Assembly: GCA_958298945.1 (NCBI GenBank)
Contig: OY282606.1
Span: 86,063,696 to 86,127,695, forward strand
Direction of reading: 5' to 3'
DNA length: 64,000 bases
From: Atherix ibis
Lineage: Eukaryota; Arthropoda; Insecta; Diptera; Athericidae
How positions within the stretch are numbered: the stretch's first letter is position 1; the number at the start of each line of letters is the position of its first letter. The position numbers and the translations under genes are program-made. Below, one piece after another: positions 11,604 through 25,296 of this stretch. The notes below the pieces were generated by a model. It searched no databases and was not told the origin of the DNA. It was given only the letters and a program-made list of their open reading frames with translations.

Positions 11604-14600
11604 CAGCCTCAATTCTACTTCCGGCTATTGAATGGAGATTTGGAAATCCAACTAAAGATTGGATGGATTTTTTCCAACTCAAAAATCATTAGGAAAATGT
11701 AGTTTCTTCAGAAATTATTGCCTAAAAAGAGGATGTTTTTGTTAAAATCTTCTTCATAATTTTTTCCGATATAAATTTTCAATTAATTCCTTTTGTAATA
11801 TTTTCTATAATTTTTCCAAAATCATAAAATTAGTAATAGAAATAAATCAATTTGAATGAAAATTATAATAGATTTTCATGAAATATTCGCAGAAAAAAAA
11901 AAATAACCAAAAAAGATAGTTTTACAAATTTTTAATTGTTTTTTTTTTTTATTTAATTTAAATATAAAAAAATATTTGATGAACAATTTTAAAATAATTT
12001 TCACAATTAAACTGTCTTTAAAGTCTATAATTTAAGAGTAGGAATTTATTTCAACCACAATAAATCGTAAACATTTTTAGATTCGTATATAATTATTTTT
12101 TTTTTACCTTATTTTTAGTAAAATGTACTTTAAGGCATTGTGCATGGAAAATTTATGTTTGCTCTTGAAATCTATTTGAAATTTTCTAATCAATTTCTAT
12201 TTTGTATAGTTAGGGTAGACTTAAAATTAGATTGAAAATTCATTACCATTCAATTAAGATTTACTAATTCTACCCCGGATAGAAATAGTAATAGTTTCAC
12301 TTGGTAAAATAAATACCATTTTATACAACCAAGAAAAAGGACCTACAATAAAACAAGAATGATGCGGTTTTTTTTTAAATTTAAATTTACCGATTTTGAG
12401 AACGTTATTGTTAGACTAGGAAAGATGCGATCACAATCCTGGATGTACAATACAAGAAAAATGCCAAAAATTTAGTTTTCGAAGAATTTGTGAATCATCC
12501 GCCCGATCAGATTGCAATTTGGGATTATCTAAATTAAGATTGCATTATTTAACTACAATGCGTACGGTTTATAATATTTTGTTGCGTCTAATCTTAGCTG
12601 CTGTCGCTAGCAACAGGTACTGTGGCAGCGAATTTTTACTTATTATATGGCAACAAATTCGACAACAGATGCATTATGCTAGTCACTAGCTCTATCACGA
12701 CTATCAAGAGCTCCACAGACGGAGGAAGATTTATTTTTTGTTTTTTTTTAGAAAAAACATCTTGCCACAAATAAAGGAGGCATCAGACAGTAAATGGATA
12801 GAAGAGTATTTGTAAATTCATTGGGTTCGTATGGAAAACAAACGAGACACTTTTCGTGTTTGGTGGTTGTCTTGTCGGCGGAAATTTGTGAAAAAATCGT
12901 AACAAAAAATGTTGCTGGCAGCATACATACACATACACGCAAATAGTTTAGTATGCACCAAACCAAACTAGATGGTGAGATTTTGGAGGGAGATATTAAG
13001 GGGGAGACATACAAAAAACTGAAGCAATGGGCACAATATGTTTGTTCATGGCATCTCTCAGCTTATGGCATTGTACTCCGGAGTATTTTCACAGGCAAAT
13101 GAAAAACAAAAATTCAAATTAAATTGTTCAATCTTAGAATTTGGAGCTGGGATCGTGTCGCAAATGAGGAGAACAGCCTGTTTGGGGGCTTCTCGATTTT
13201 CTCACTGCTGCTGTCACCCAAACGTCATGAATTTTCATGGAAACTTTTTTACCAACAATATTTTTATGCATGTGCATCGTCGGCGTCATCGTCACTAGAC
13301 GCCGAGTTGAGGTAGTCCATCGTCAAATTGTTTCAGTTTACTCCGTGATGCAATTATGTGTATGCATTTTTGCATACTTCCTTCATTCCGTCTAACTTTT
13401 GTCTACTCAATGTCTGACTATTCAATGACCACGAAGAATTGCGTACATCAAAACACATCTACCCACAGGCCCTCTCTTAAGGTAATTTGTCTTCTGCGTT
13501 ATTTTTCCCAAATATTATTATTACTATTGCCTTATATATAATTACTAGTATCATAAGTGTATATATTTTCTCATGCTTCATCACTCCATTAGTTCATCTG
13601 GCTCATTCCTTTGCGTTCCGTTTCAATTCTTTACTGCACTTTTATCATCCAAATATCATTTTCCGACTACTGAAATTCGCAATTCGTTGACGCTGTTATT
13701 TGTTACTGTTTTTGTTGTCACAAAATTTTCTTCTATTTTTCAATTTTCCAATTTGCTATTTTTCTTCTTTTTTTTTTTCTTTTGCATTTTCCAAAATTAA
13801 GTACTTTGCAATTGTTACGAAAATAGAATGACGTGAATTTAAATTTAAAATAAAAAGACAAATTCAGAAGAAGGAATAAATACGATTTGTCTGGTTAAGG
13901 GTAGAGATCTATGGTACGGTACGATGTGGAAGAAGGCGTTTCGTTTATAGTAAGAAATTGTTTATTATTATGGGAGAAGGTGGAATAAGTGTAAGAGGGA
14001 AAATCAGACGTTCAGTTGACGTACGCAAACAAGACAATGGTTTCGGATTCGGGTTCTAGTCCTGGCACAAGACCATTTCGATTACAAATTTGGAATCAAC
14101 CGAATGCTTTTGTAGAGTTTCTATTTACCATGGAATCTGGATACGGTTTTCCGATTAAAATCGCATTTCAGGCATGGAATTCCGCTGAGTCTGCTCCGAT
14201 CTTATTTTTATTTATTTTAATGTGTTTTATTTTAACGTTTTTGTGCTTTATTCAATATTCAGTTATAGAATTTTTATTTTTCATTTTCTTAATGAGTAGA
14301 AAATTTTATTTTCATTTTCTTAATAATTTTTCCTAAAACTCTTTTTTTAAGCGAAAAAAAAATTGGAAAAAATTTAAAAGTAAAAATTTGTAAAAAAATC
14401 TGGAAAAAAATAACAAAAAAAAAACTTTTCTTTAATAAAAAAAAATTTATAAAAAATGTACAAATGGAAATAAATTTAATAAAAGTCGATTTTAAAAAAA
14501 AATTATTATTTAGATATTATTTAAAGGAAATTGATTAAATTTTATATGCAATCTTAGTAAAATTTTACTAAGAAATTTTTTTGGTATTTTACGAGATTAT

Positions 14601-15089
14601 CAAATTTTTTGTACTTTTTACAAAATTTTGCTTCTAATTATTGTATTTTTTGCAAATTTATTGAGTAATAATTCCAAAATAATATTCTAATTTATAAAAC
14701 GAAATATTTATCATAAACAATCAGTCAAATGCTCTGCCACATTATCAATAATTTTGAATAACTTTTCTATTAAATATAAATTTATCAAATTTGAAAAATT
14801 AATAAATAAATATAAAGGTTCTTGTTACCAATATCTTTTAAAGTTCAGTCTGGTTTACAATAATATAAAAAATAATTATTAAAAAATTTAATCATTAGTG
14901 ACAATATTTTGTCATAAACAGCAAATACACATAACTAGTTAGCAGGACAACAAAAATTATTATTATTCAAAAATTTAAAAAAATTTCAACTAAATTCTCT
15001 AAATAATTCTAACTTTTTTGAAGAAATTCACCAAAAATTTTCTAAAACAAAACTTCAAAGAATTCTTCAAAAAAGTTTGCAAAAAATTC
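11604..15089. other. AT-rich DNA, no gene recognised
   Basis: There are many A and T homopolymers and no sustained coding signal. A less AT-rich patch at 14010-14200 has an open + frame (VSDSGSSPGTRPFRLQIW is part of it), but no splice sites or family were recognised, so it is not called a gene. The stretch 12500-13350 also shows nothing recognisable. Confidence 0.45.
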
Positions 15090-16800
15090 TGTAAAAAATT
15101 CTACAATAAATGCTCCTAAAATTAAGCATTAACTAGCATCAAAAAAAGAAATTTGTTTAATTTTTTAACAATTAAACAATAAAAAGACATTATAATAGTC
15201 TAAAAAAGATCTTACATAAAAATTATGTGAAAAAATTCCCCAAAAAAATCTTTCAACAATTTTTTGTTTAAATTTCTCCAAAAATTGACAAAAATTTATC
15301 CAACAAATTCACCAAAAAATTCTTAATTTTACAAAAACATTCTGCAACAAATTCTCGCAAAAGAAAATATTTTGAATAATAACGTATTACAATAGATATG
15401 ATTAAAGAAATTTCCACAAAATTCTCCACAAAATTGGCTACGAAAATCTTCATAAAATTATTCAAAAAGGTTTTCGAAATGTTGTTTTGATGTTTCTTTA
15501 AAAAAAATTCTTTAAAAATAAATAAGAATTCATTAAAAAAATATTTCCAAACAACTCTTTAAAAAAATTCTCCAACAATTTAAAAAAAAAAATGCTATGA
15601 GAAATTCTCCTAAAATAAACTATTAAGTTGGATAAAAAAATAAGAAAATTGTTTATTTTTTAAACATTAAATATTAAAAAGACTTATCTCCAAAAAAGAT
15701 CTAAGAAAAATTCTTTAAAAATTTCTCCAAAAATTCTTAAAAAAATTATACAACAAATTCGCCAAAAAAATTCTTAATTTTACAAAAACATTCTGCAACA
15801 AATTCTCGCAAAAGAAAATATTTTGAACAATAACGTATTACAATAGATATGATTAAAGAAATTTCCACAAAATTCTCCACAAAATTGGCTACGAAAATCT
15901 TCATAAAATTATTCAAAAAGGTTTTCGAAATGTTGTTTTGATGTTTCTTTAAAAAAAATTCTACAAAAATTAATAAGAATTCATTTAAAAAATATTTCCA
16001 AACAGCTCTTTAAAAAATTCTCCAAAAATTAAAAAAAAAATGCTATGAGAAATTCTCCAAAAATTAAGCATTAAGTTGGATAAAAAAATTAGAAAATTGT
16101 TTATTTTTTAAACATTAAACATTAAAAAGACTTATCTCCAAAAAAGATCTAAGAAAAATTCTTTAAAAATTTCTCCAAAATATTTTAAAAAAATTATACA
16201 ACAAATTCGCCAAAAAAATTCTTAATTTTCCAAAAACATTCTGCAACAAATTCTCGCAAAAGAAAATATTTTGAACAATAACGTATTACAATAGATATGA
16301 TTAAAGAAATTTCCACAAAATTCTCCACAAAATTGGCTACGAAAATCTTCATAAAATTATTCAAAAAGGTTTTCGAAATGTTGTTTTGATGTTTCTTTAA
16401 AAAAAATTCTACAAAAATAAATAAGAATTCATTAAAAAAATATTTCCAAACAACTCTTTAAAAAAATTCTCCAACAATTAAAAAAAAAATGCTATGAGAA
16501 ATTCTCCTAAAATTAACCATTAAGTTGGATAAAAAATAAGAAAATTGTTTATTTTTTAAACATTAAACATTAAAAAGACTTATCTCCAAAAAAGATCTAA
16601 TAAAAATTCTTTAAAAATTTCTCCAAAATATCTTAAAAAAATTATACAACAAATTCGCCAAAAAAATTCTTCATTTTCCAAAAATACTCTGCAACAAATT
16701 CTTGAAAAAAAAAATATTTTTCACATTAACGTATTATAATAGATATGATTAGAAAAATCTCCACAAAATTCTCTAAAAAATTCGCTAAGAAAATCTGCAA
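15090..16800. repeat. Tandem array, four ~448-bp units
   Basis: The landmark cgtattacaatagatatgat lies at 15383, 15834, 16282 and, slightly changed, 16730. That gives periods of 451, 448 and 448 bp. The units at 15650-16560 are nearly identical over long stretches (for example ccacaaaattggctacgaaa), which suggests recent amplification. The first and last units are more diverged. A loose continuation of the same aaattct/tctccaaaa word usage runs to about 17230. No coding content. Confidence 0.88.
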
Positions 16801-19691
16801 AAACATTGTTTAAAAATAATTTTTAAAAAATTTTTTAAACAGAAAATTTCTTTCAAAATTTCTTCAAAATATTCTTAATAAATTTTTTATAAAATTCGCT
16901 ACGAAAATTTATTAAAAAGTTATTTAAAAAAATCGTTGAAATATTGTTCTAAAATTTCTTTAAAATAATTCTCCAAAAAAAACAATAATTCAGTAAACCT
17001 CTATCTTTACTAAATATTTTTGGAAAAGTTTTTTCAGAGTATACTAAATTCTATGAAAAAAGTTTTTTTTAATTCTTAAGAAACTTTCTACAAAAAATCA
17101 TAATAAATTCTCCAAAAAAATGTATCTCTTAAATTTATCATTAACATGAAACAAACAAAAAATTAATTGTTTAAGTAATGTATTCTTCATAAAATTTTCT
17201 CCATTAAAGTCTCCAAAAAAAAAGTTCTTTATTTTTTTTTAAATTTAACTAAACATTAACTTCAAAACAAAAAAAACCTAAGCCACCCCATTTGAATATT
17301 GTGAATAAATAAATGATAATAGATTATAACAAATTGGCTCAAATGACAATTTATAAAATATCGACTAATAAAAATGTTTAAAATAATAATATTTAAAGTC
17401 ATTTTGCATATTCAAACATAATATAAATGACAAAAAATAAATAGAAATGATGGTCATCAATTTTTTCTTAATATTTTTACAAAAATTTTCTATACACACA
17501 ACTTGGGTGATCAAATCTTCTCGATTTTCTAAATGTTCTTTATGAACTTTCATATATAAAACAAATCCGCTATTACGAGTATCCAATTTATTGAAAAACT
17601 ATACAAAAATAATATTTTATAAAAAAAATCTAAGCAAATAATATGGAAAAGACTTTTAACACTCAATGCTGGATTTTTTTTTTATTAATACTTAATTTAC
17701 TAATAGTTTTGCAAGTAATATGATGACATAGACAGGCAAAAGATAATGTGTAGGCGATAATCTCAAGATTTAAATGGAAAAATATAGAAAACTTTACATG
17801 ATAGTACAGTAAAAAGGAAAAAACCATAATAATATTGAAAAAGTAACTTTTTTTTTCAAAGGAAAAAATGTTAAAAATTTCAAAATCTCTCTTAAGAAAT
17901 GAGCAAAAGTCAAAGACTTTTAAAAAAACCTCATATCGACCTTGCCCCAAATATGTGACATTGCCGAAAATTTGATTTCCTATCATGCCAAAACATAATG
18001 TTTTTAAAGATCTCGTGTCCAACGGGGTAACTGCCCCCATCCATTACCATCGCAACAATCATCACACGCCGGATTCTTTCTTTTTTAGTTGTTTGCTTTG
18101 TCAATTTGGTTTGTCAAAATTCACAATATCATAAAAGCAAATACACCACTAGACAGACGATACTATTGTAAATAAAATATTCATAAATTCGAGATTTGTT
18201 GATGTCGGCCATATCATCGTACAGAATATCAGGTGAATCGCTGTAGATCGCTGTAGATCGCTGTAGATCGCCGTAGATCATCATAGAACACTATCTAATG
18301 TCATTTGCTCGTTTAATAATCAGTTCTAAATGACATCCAATTATGTCTTAAAAACGAAGGTGGTCCTCAATCAGCTCTTAACATTTCCACTGTTAATTTT
18401 TTTTTCTGCGACCACACCTTTATGGTATTTTTTGTTTCGTTTAATCAAACTTTATCTCCCACTCTCTCTCTCTCTCTCTTGCTCAGTTCCGTTTCTTTAT
18501 TGTTTTAAAATTAAATTTTTGTCTCAAATATTTTTTGTATATATATTTTTTTTTTACCTTATAAACAAACACATATTGAAGAAAACTTTTTATTAGAAAG
18601 TTTAAAAAATCCATAATCAAAAATATGCACATTTTCAATTTGAAAAAAAAATATTTTTCTCACATTTTATATGCGAAATGACAAAATAAGTAAATAAATA
18701 ATAAATTTCATATTGATTAAAAAGTATAGAAGAGGCCAAAAAAAAAATGAAATAATAATAAAGAAATAAATAAAATTTTATATTATTTTTTTAATAATTT
18801 CATTTTATAATCAAGGTTCTAATGTTTAAAACATTGAAAAATTCGTCTTGTGTGTTATTTGTTCATTTCCATTTTATGAGAATTGATTATGTTTCTTTTA
18901 TTTTATTTTGATTATTTTCTTATTTTTCTATTTTATTTTATTTTTTAACTAAAAATCATTTATATTGATTTTCGAAATTGTGTAATAAAAATAGATAAAT
19001 TTTTAACCATTTTAACGTAATTTTTCTTAATGTCAATTTTATTATTACATTAACACATAATTTTAATAATAATGTGCAAATTGTTATTTTATAGCAAGCA
19101 AATTCATACACGTATATACATATCTGCTCAACTTTGTTATTTTCTATAGAAAGATTATTTTTATAAAATTGAAAAGAAAACAAATCTTTTATGGGCGCCA
19201 TTTTTATTTATTTATGGATAAGATAAATCACAATGGCGCCTATAAAAGTGTGTCAAATTTATTTATTTATTGCATTTTATTGTAAGTAAATTTGTGGTTA
19301 TGAGTTTATTATTTAATTTTTAGTTGTGAATTTTGGGCTCTAAAAGAATTTTTCAAATATCATCTTTTCGATTCAGACCTCATGTCTTGTTATGTGGAAT
19401 ATATTACTATCCAAATAAATACTATACATTAAAATATTTACTTTAAAAACCACTTGTATTTTTTCCAAATTATATAAAAAAAATTCTTACCATAAAAAAT
19501 ACTATTGTTAATTGAATAATTAAATCTAATATTTTATTTTCTTTTTAAAATAATTTTAAAAAAGGTTCTTTGTGTTTTGAGCGAAATCCTATTACAAATA
19601 GGATTTTTGAAGTCAGCTTACAGAGCCTACTTTACCAAATTTAAATTATTTGGGTTGAAAATTTTTATTTTTAGTAAAGTAGGCTCTGAAC
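16801..19691. other. AT-rich DNA with small simple repeats
   Basis: No gene is recognised. Positions 18239-18280 contain about four copies of a 10-bp unit (cgctgtagat). Positions 18459-18479 are a (TC)n run. At 19621-19635 and 19674-19688 a 15-bp inverted repeat (cagagcctactttac) encloses a 38-bp loop, immediately before the mariner that follows. Confidence 0.5.
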
Positions 19692-20459
19692 CAACAAGTT
19701 CGGCCATTTTGAATGTTCAGTTAATTTTTGACAGCTGCTTTGCTTGCACGTGTTTTGGCTCGTCATCGATTTTTGCTTAATTTCGACCAAAAACAGTATC
19801 GCATTAACATTGCTAAGGAGCTGTTTGACTCTGTCCGCGATGACCCTCTAGAGGATCATAACTGGTGACGAATCATGGGTTTATGGTTATGACATGGAAA
19901 CCAAAGCTCAATCATCCCAATAGAAGCTACCGCACGAGCCAAAACCGAAAAAAGCGCGCCAAGTTCGATCGAATGTTAAGGTTTTGCTTACAGTTTTCTT
20001 CGATTGTAGGGGTGTTGTGGATCATGAATTCTTGCCACAGGGTAGAACGGTCAATAAGGAATATTACCTGCAAATTATGCGCGTGAAGCAATCCGCCAGA
20101 AACGCCTGGATTTGTGGAAGAACAAAAATTGGCTTTTGCCATTTTTGGTCAAAAACAACACACTAATAATGGCGCAGACACCGTATTCCCCAAATCTGGC
20201 CCCCTGTGACTTTTATTGTTCCCGAAACTGAAGAGCCCCATGAAAGGACGACTCTATGCTACGATTGAAGAGATAAAGACGGCATCGAAGGAGGAGCTGA
20301 ACAAGATCACAAAAAGTGCTTCGAGGATTGAAAAAACATTGGCACAAGTGTATAATATCTGGTGAGGATAACTTTGAAGGGAACAAAGTAGATAATCATG
20401 AATAAATAAATAATTTTTGCAAAAACATAATATTCGCGATACCTTTTGAACAAACCTCG
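19692..20459 (+). mobile_element. Family-2 mariner, 5'-truncated
   Basis: The element enters at the 'acaagttcggccattttgaa' part of the family-2 5' end, so its outer 5' terminus is gone. Its 3' terminus is complete (gataccttttgaacaaacctcg, then TA at 20460-20461). Remnants of transposase include 'GDESWVYGYD'-like sequence, LTVFFDCRGVVDHEFLPQGR, NKEYYLQ and a C-terminal KTASKEELNKIT. The HHDNAPAH segment with the second catalytic Asp is deleted exactly as in the copies at 48084 and 62190. Several further frameshifts are present. It belongs to the inverted duplication with 61939-63148. Confidence 0.85.
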
Positions 20460-20715
20460 TAGTTCGAAAAGCTTACGGTGGTATTATGTATGGTCGTAGA
20501 CGACCTGGACATTTAGTCCAAAACACTAGCTAGGATGCTTAAAACATTACTAGAATTGTATAACTGGAAGACTGCAGTGTAAAATTGGGTCATCTGACGT
20601 TCTTTGATTCAGCAGGCTGACACAAGACTTTCACCTACCGCACCCCATTGATGATGGTAATTTTTCAAACTAAATACTTAAAACGTTATAGTTTAAGACC
20701 CATAATATAAGATCC
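20460..20715 (+). repeat. Duplicated flank, inverted match to 61939-62189
   Basis: About 250 bp (starting ttcgaaaagcttacggtggt and running to 'taagacccataata') matches the reverse complement of 61939-62189 at a level obvious by eye. Since it borders a family-2 mariner at the same site in both places, the two loci are copies of one segment rather than independent insertions. Confidence 0.85.
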
Positions 20716-21859
20716 ATACAACTTATACGCTGTATTATGGCAAATGTAAGTATTTGTCTTATGCTAAGTAACAAAATAAGTTAATTTTCTTTTAAAATAC
20801 ACACAAATTTTTTCAGGTAATATTTTAAAAACTTTCATAGATTATGAATTTTCCTTTTAAAAACTCTAAAAGTAGTCTAAATTTTTGTATAAGACATAAT
20901 AAGTATTTTTTTAATGTCAACACTAAGAAATGTTTTTATTTTTACTTTTCAGAATAAACAAATTTTTTGAAATAATTTTTGAAAGATAGCAAAGGTACTA
21001 TCCATATTTCTTGAGAAAAAAAAAATCGAAATAATTTATTTTAATTACCAAGGTGGAAATTATGATTAAAAACAAATTTGGGGACAGAACAAATTCAAAA
21101 CTATTTTTCAATATTTTTCACAATGAGAAAAATTTTTCTTTTATAATTTTCATTACGATTTTTTTCAGCTTTTTAAATTTTTCCAACATTTTTGCTTAGA
21201 AGACATAATTTTAGCTCAAAAAAAATTAATACTCAATTAATGCCACCGAATTTCTGTACTGGAAATTTTTTTTAAATATTCAAAAACAAAAATGTCAGTT
21301 TAAGTTAACTGACTTTGGATAAATTTTTCTGAATTGAGTATTTATGGTTTTATTCAAAATTTAGTTGTTTCCTAATCTGTTAACTTTAAAAAAAAAATAT
21401 TTTTAGTGCAATTTAATGAAATTTTAACTAAGTTTTTAATGAGTATTTTTCTATAATTATTTTCTGCCTAAATTAGTGTGCAAATGAAATATTTTATTTT
21501 ATTTTATCTTAAAATACAGTGCCGTCATGAAATTGTCTTCTAAAAAATTTTGCTCCAAATATTTTTGGAAAATTCAGAAAATAGTAAAATTTAAATATAA
21601 ATTAACAGGATTTCAACTAATTTTTCTAAAGTGAGAGTATCTCCAAAGATCTGTCATTTCTTTTTAAAAAAATTGCCCTACGCATTTTAAAAAATTCATA
21701 ATTAATTAAAATTTCAGCATAAATCCGCAGGATTTCTATTAATTTTTCCGGACTTGTCGCGTTCTAAGAATCTAATTTTATTTTTATTTTGGAAAGTTCT
21801 AAAAACTTAAAAATTTAAGCACAAAGCAATAGGATTTTTACTTATGCTTTCGAAGTGCA
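20716..21859. other. AT-rich DNA, nothing recognised
   Basis: No coding region, repeat unit or transposon terminus was recognised in this stretch. Confidence 0.5.
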
Positions 21860-21861
21860 TA

Positions 21862-22767
21862 CGAGGTCTGTTCCAAAAGTATCGCGAATTTTGAATTTCC
21901 GCGGGTTACATATATTCGATTGTCGATTTTTTTGTGGCGTTATGTTGGTACTCATGTCTCTTACTTATGCCGACAAGTTCCGCCATTTTTAATGGTCATT
22001 TAATTTTTGACAGCTGCTTTGCTTGCACGTGTTTTGGCTCGTCTTCGATTTTTGCCCATTCCAAAAAAAGGATCAAAGAATCTGTTTCGGGAATAAGAAG
22101 AAGTCACAGGGAGCCAGATCTGGGGATGGCTGCGGCATTATTAGTGTGTTGTTTTTGGCCAAAAATTCGCGCACAAGCAACGATACGTGAGCAGGGGCGT
22201 TATCATGGCGCAAAAGCCAATTTTTGTTCTTCCACCAATTCGGGTGTTTCTGGCGGATTGCTTCGCGCAACTTCCGAATAACTTGCAGGTAATGTTCCTC
22301 ATTGATCGTTCTACCCTGTGGCAAGGGTGCACCACGCCCCTGCAATCGAAGAAAACTGTAAGCAAAACCTTCACATTCGATTGAACTTAACGGGCTTTTT
22401 CAGTCTTGGCTCGTGCGGCAGCTTCCATTGGGATGACTGAGCTTTGGTTTTCCACGTCATAACCATAAACCCATAATTCGTCACAAGTTATGACCCTCTG
22501 GAGCAAATTTGGATCGTCGCGGACAGAGTCCAACTGCTCCTTAGGAATGTTAATGCGATTCTGTTTTTGGTCGAAAATGGGGTAAAGTCGAAGACGAGCC
22601 AAAACACGTGCAAGCAAAGCAGCTGTCAAAAATTAACTGAACATTCAAAATGGCCGAACTTGTTGGCATAAGTGAGAGACATGAGTACTAACATAACGCC
22701 ACAAAAAAATCTAATATATGTAACCCGCGAAAATTCAAAATTCGTGCTACTTTTTGCACAGACCTCA
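21862..22767 (-). mobile_element. Foldback family-2 mariner derivative (906 bp)
   Basis: TA pairs at 21860-21861 and 22768-22769 flank the element. The left arm (21862-22061) and right arm (22577-22767) are inverted copies of the same roughly 200-bp family-2 5' end, including tttgacagctgctttgcttg and the 'ggcgttatgttggtactcat' block. Between them lies the transposase middle region on the minus strand: GDELWVYGYDVENQS, LPQGRTINEEHYLQVIRKLR, LRHDNAPAHVSLLVREFL and a truncated DLAPCDFFLFPK. The left junction (about 22081-22084) joins 5'-end sequence to the reverse complement of FFLFPK-coding DNA. No functional transposase is encoded. Confidence 0.9.
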
Positions 22768-22769
22768 TA

Positions 22770-25290
22770 TTTTTCTATCGTGTCTGCTAAAAGTACTGTC
22801 CAAAAAAGCACTTGCTTTATCCTTTGCCTTCTAAAAAATATTACTCTATGCATTTGGTAAACATTTAATTTCATAATAAATCAACAGGACTCTTTTTTAT
22901 GTAATTTTTAAAAAAATTCTGTAATTTCCCTTTTTCAAATAAAATTTTTTAAAAGTTTTTCGAAAAATGCAATGTTCTATTTAAATCTACTGAATTTTGA
23001 TTGATAAAAAATTCCTTTATCAAATCCGCCTTAAAAACTTCTCTTTTCACTTAAAAAATGATATATTTTCCATTCAAATCCTAATACAATATGTATTTTG
23101 AATTTCTTTCTTTTCAGAAAATTTTCTTCATTTTTAAGACAAGCATCATAAACTGAAACGCTTTCTCAAACAAGTTCAAAAATAATATTTCCTATTTATA
23201 CTTATATGAACATAAAGTATCTATAATCACTGTTTTTATGAAGATATACAAATAAAAAATATAAATAAGTTATTAATATTATTCCATCATAAAAACAAAT
23301 TACAATAGAATAGAAATAATCCAAAATTACAAATAACTAAAAATTCAATCAAATTCCATGTTGGCAAATTACAAAAGTACTACGAGTACGTACTAATAAT
23401 AAATAAAATAGATTAAATTATGCACAATGAATACTTACAATAAAATGGCAGATATTTACTTAGTTATATTAAATTGTCTGGTTTAAAACCAATATTCGGA
23501 TTCGCCATTAGTTGACCATTTAGATTTTTATCGTTGAATCGTAATCAATTGTGAAGAGATACGAGTACTAAATTGACTTTCTCGAATATATAGTATAAAA
23601 TAATTCTAATAGAGCTTTTAATATGATAAAGCCCATTTGTAGTCGAAAAACACGCACATACTCTGATTTATTCGTACAATATTTATTTCGAAAAATTAAC
23701 GAAAATAAAACGAAAAGAATTGACAACGTTTTTGGGAGAAGCCGAAAGTCGAAGGGAGAGGGTTGGTAGATCTCTTAGCTTTATTGCAACTTGTACTTTA
23801 TGCTAATATATGTGGGAACCTATCATAAAAATGACAAGAGAATAATATTCGAAATGAATTTTCTCCATCCATCCTTGGCCTATTCATATAAAATCTGAGA
23901 ATTATGACTATGTGGTCACTGGGAAAAGTCAAGAGTCCATCAAATCATAATTCATACAATATGCTATGAGAAGCATAACGATTCGATGTGATGGAATCTG
24001 ATACATGCCAGGCTGTATGGTGGTACGATATGGTGCGATACGATTTGATGCGATTCGATTCGATTGGATTTGACTCGAATATCGAATAGGATCTGATTTG
24101 AAATGATAGCGATACCTTCCGTTCGGTCAGTGCATAGATCATCCGAGGAATTTGTGAAAAGTTGAAATGTGCAAACCTGTGGCGGACATATGAGCAGATA
24201 CAGCACATTTTGGTGCAGCGCCGTACAGATTCACATGTTTAAAATGTAAACATTGGAAAATGCAAAAGCCGCCGCCAATACGATCCGTCGTCCATCACTG
24301 GCATTCGGAAAGTGGCTAACAGAACGGCTAACATGAGCTGCAACAGCTTCGAACGGACCATAAATCCATACAAAACGGTTATGACATTTTGACTTTATGA
24401 TTTACACAGACAGATAGACGTGAGCAGACGGAACTTAAACCAACGGACCCGACAGATCGTGTGGCCAAGCAGCAACCGCCACCACACCTGAGACAGAACA
24501 AAATGATCCAGCAATAAATCACACGTGATCTGGTTACAGCGTTTCGTTTGGCTACCGATAAGTCGATTAAGCGGTGTTTTTTAACTTCTTCAAATTTGTT
24601 GTTTACTCTTTTTTCATGTATATTATTTTTGATATTATTTAAATAGCTGCTTACTTCAAGCAGTTTTGATTTAAAATCAAAAATATTTTACTTTGCGATC
24701 ACAAAAGGTATGAAAGTTTTACACAAATGTAAAAATGGCCAAAAGTCAAGGTGATCTGAAAAATGCATAATAAAAAGTCCAAAAGATCACCTTAAATTAC
24801 TGCTTATCTTCTGTTCTAAAATGAAGTATTGCTAGAACAAAGGATCTAATATCAATTAGCAAAAAAAGTCGTGGATTTAACCCACGTTTAAGTTGTTGTT
24901 TTTTTTGTAAATGCCACCATTTTAAATTCTATTTTTATTTTAAATTATTTTTTTCCTTAAGAATATTAAGCGTTCTAAAAACGTAGGAGAAAATGGTTAA
25001 AGTTGCTCGCTTGATGACTATCTTATACAGATTGCTTAGAGGTCTAAAGAATAACAGAATCATGAGTACTGCCCTTTTTTGGAAATTTATAATGCAATAA
25101 AAAAAAACTAATAATAATAAATTGATAATAATCGCTTTTAGAAATGTTCCGCCGCTTTGGGACAATACCGTATTTTGGAGAGCTGTGGACTGTGGAATGT
25201 ACATGCGCAGACAATAAAGTACTATTATTTTCAGCAAAAGTCTTGTTGCCGCCGAAAAACACTCTTTCGAGGATAACTAGCTTGGATGGA
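22770..25290. other. AT-rich DNA, no gene recognised
   Basis: Mostly AT-rich. The stretch 24040-24080 is a CGATT-rich tract like those near 3450 and 8110. The less AT-rich stretch 24190-24560 shows no open frame that could be assigned to a family. Nothing else was recognised. Confidence 0.45.
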
Positions 25291-25296
25291 GCTGAT

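Noticed and set aside
14016..14336. 106-codon open frame in a less AT-rich patch
   Set aside because: No recognisable motif, no splice context, and the second half is low-complexity Phe/Leu from T-rich DNA.
15090..16800. Possible CRISPR array
   Set aside because: The units are about 448 bp with no short repeat-spacer pattern, in a eukaryotic genome.
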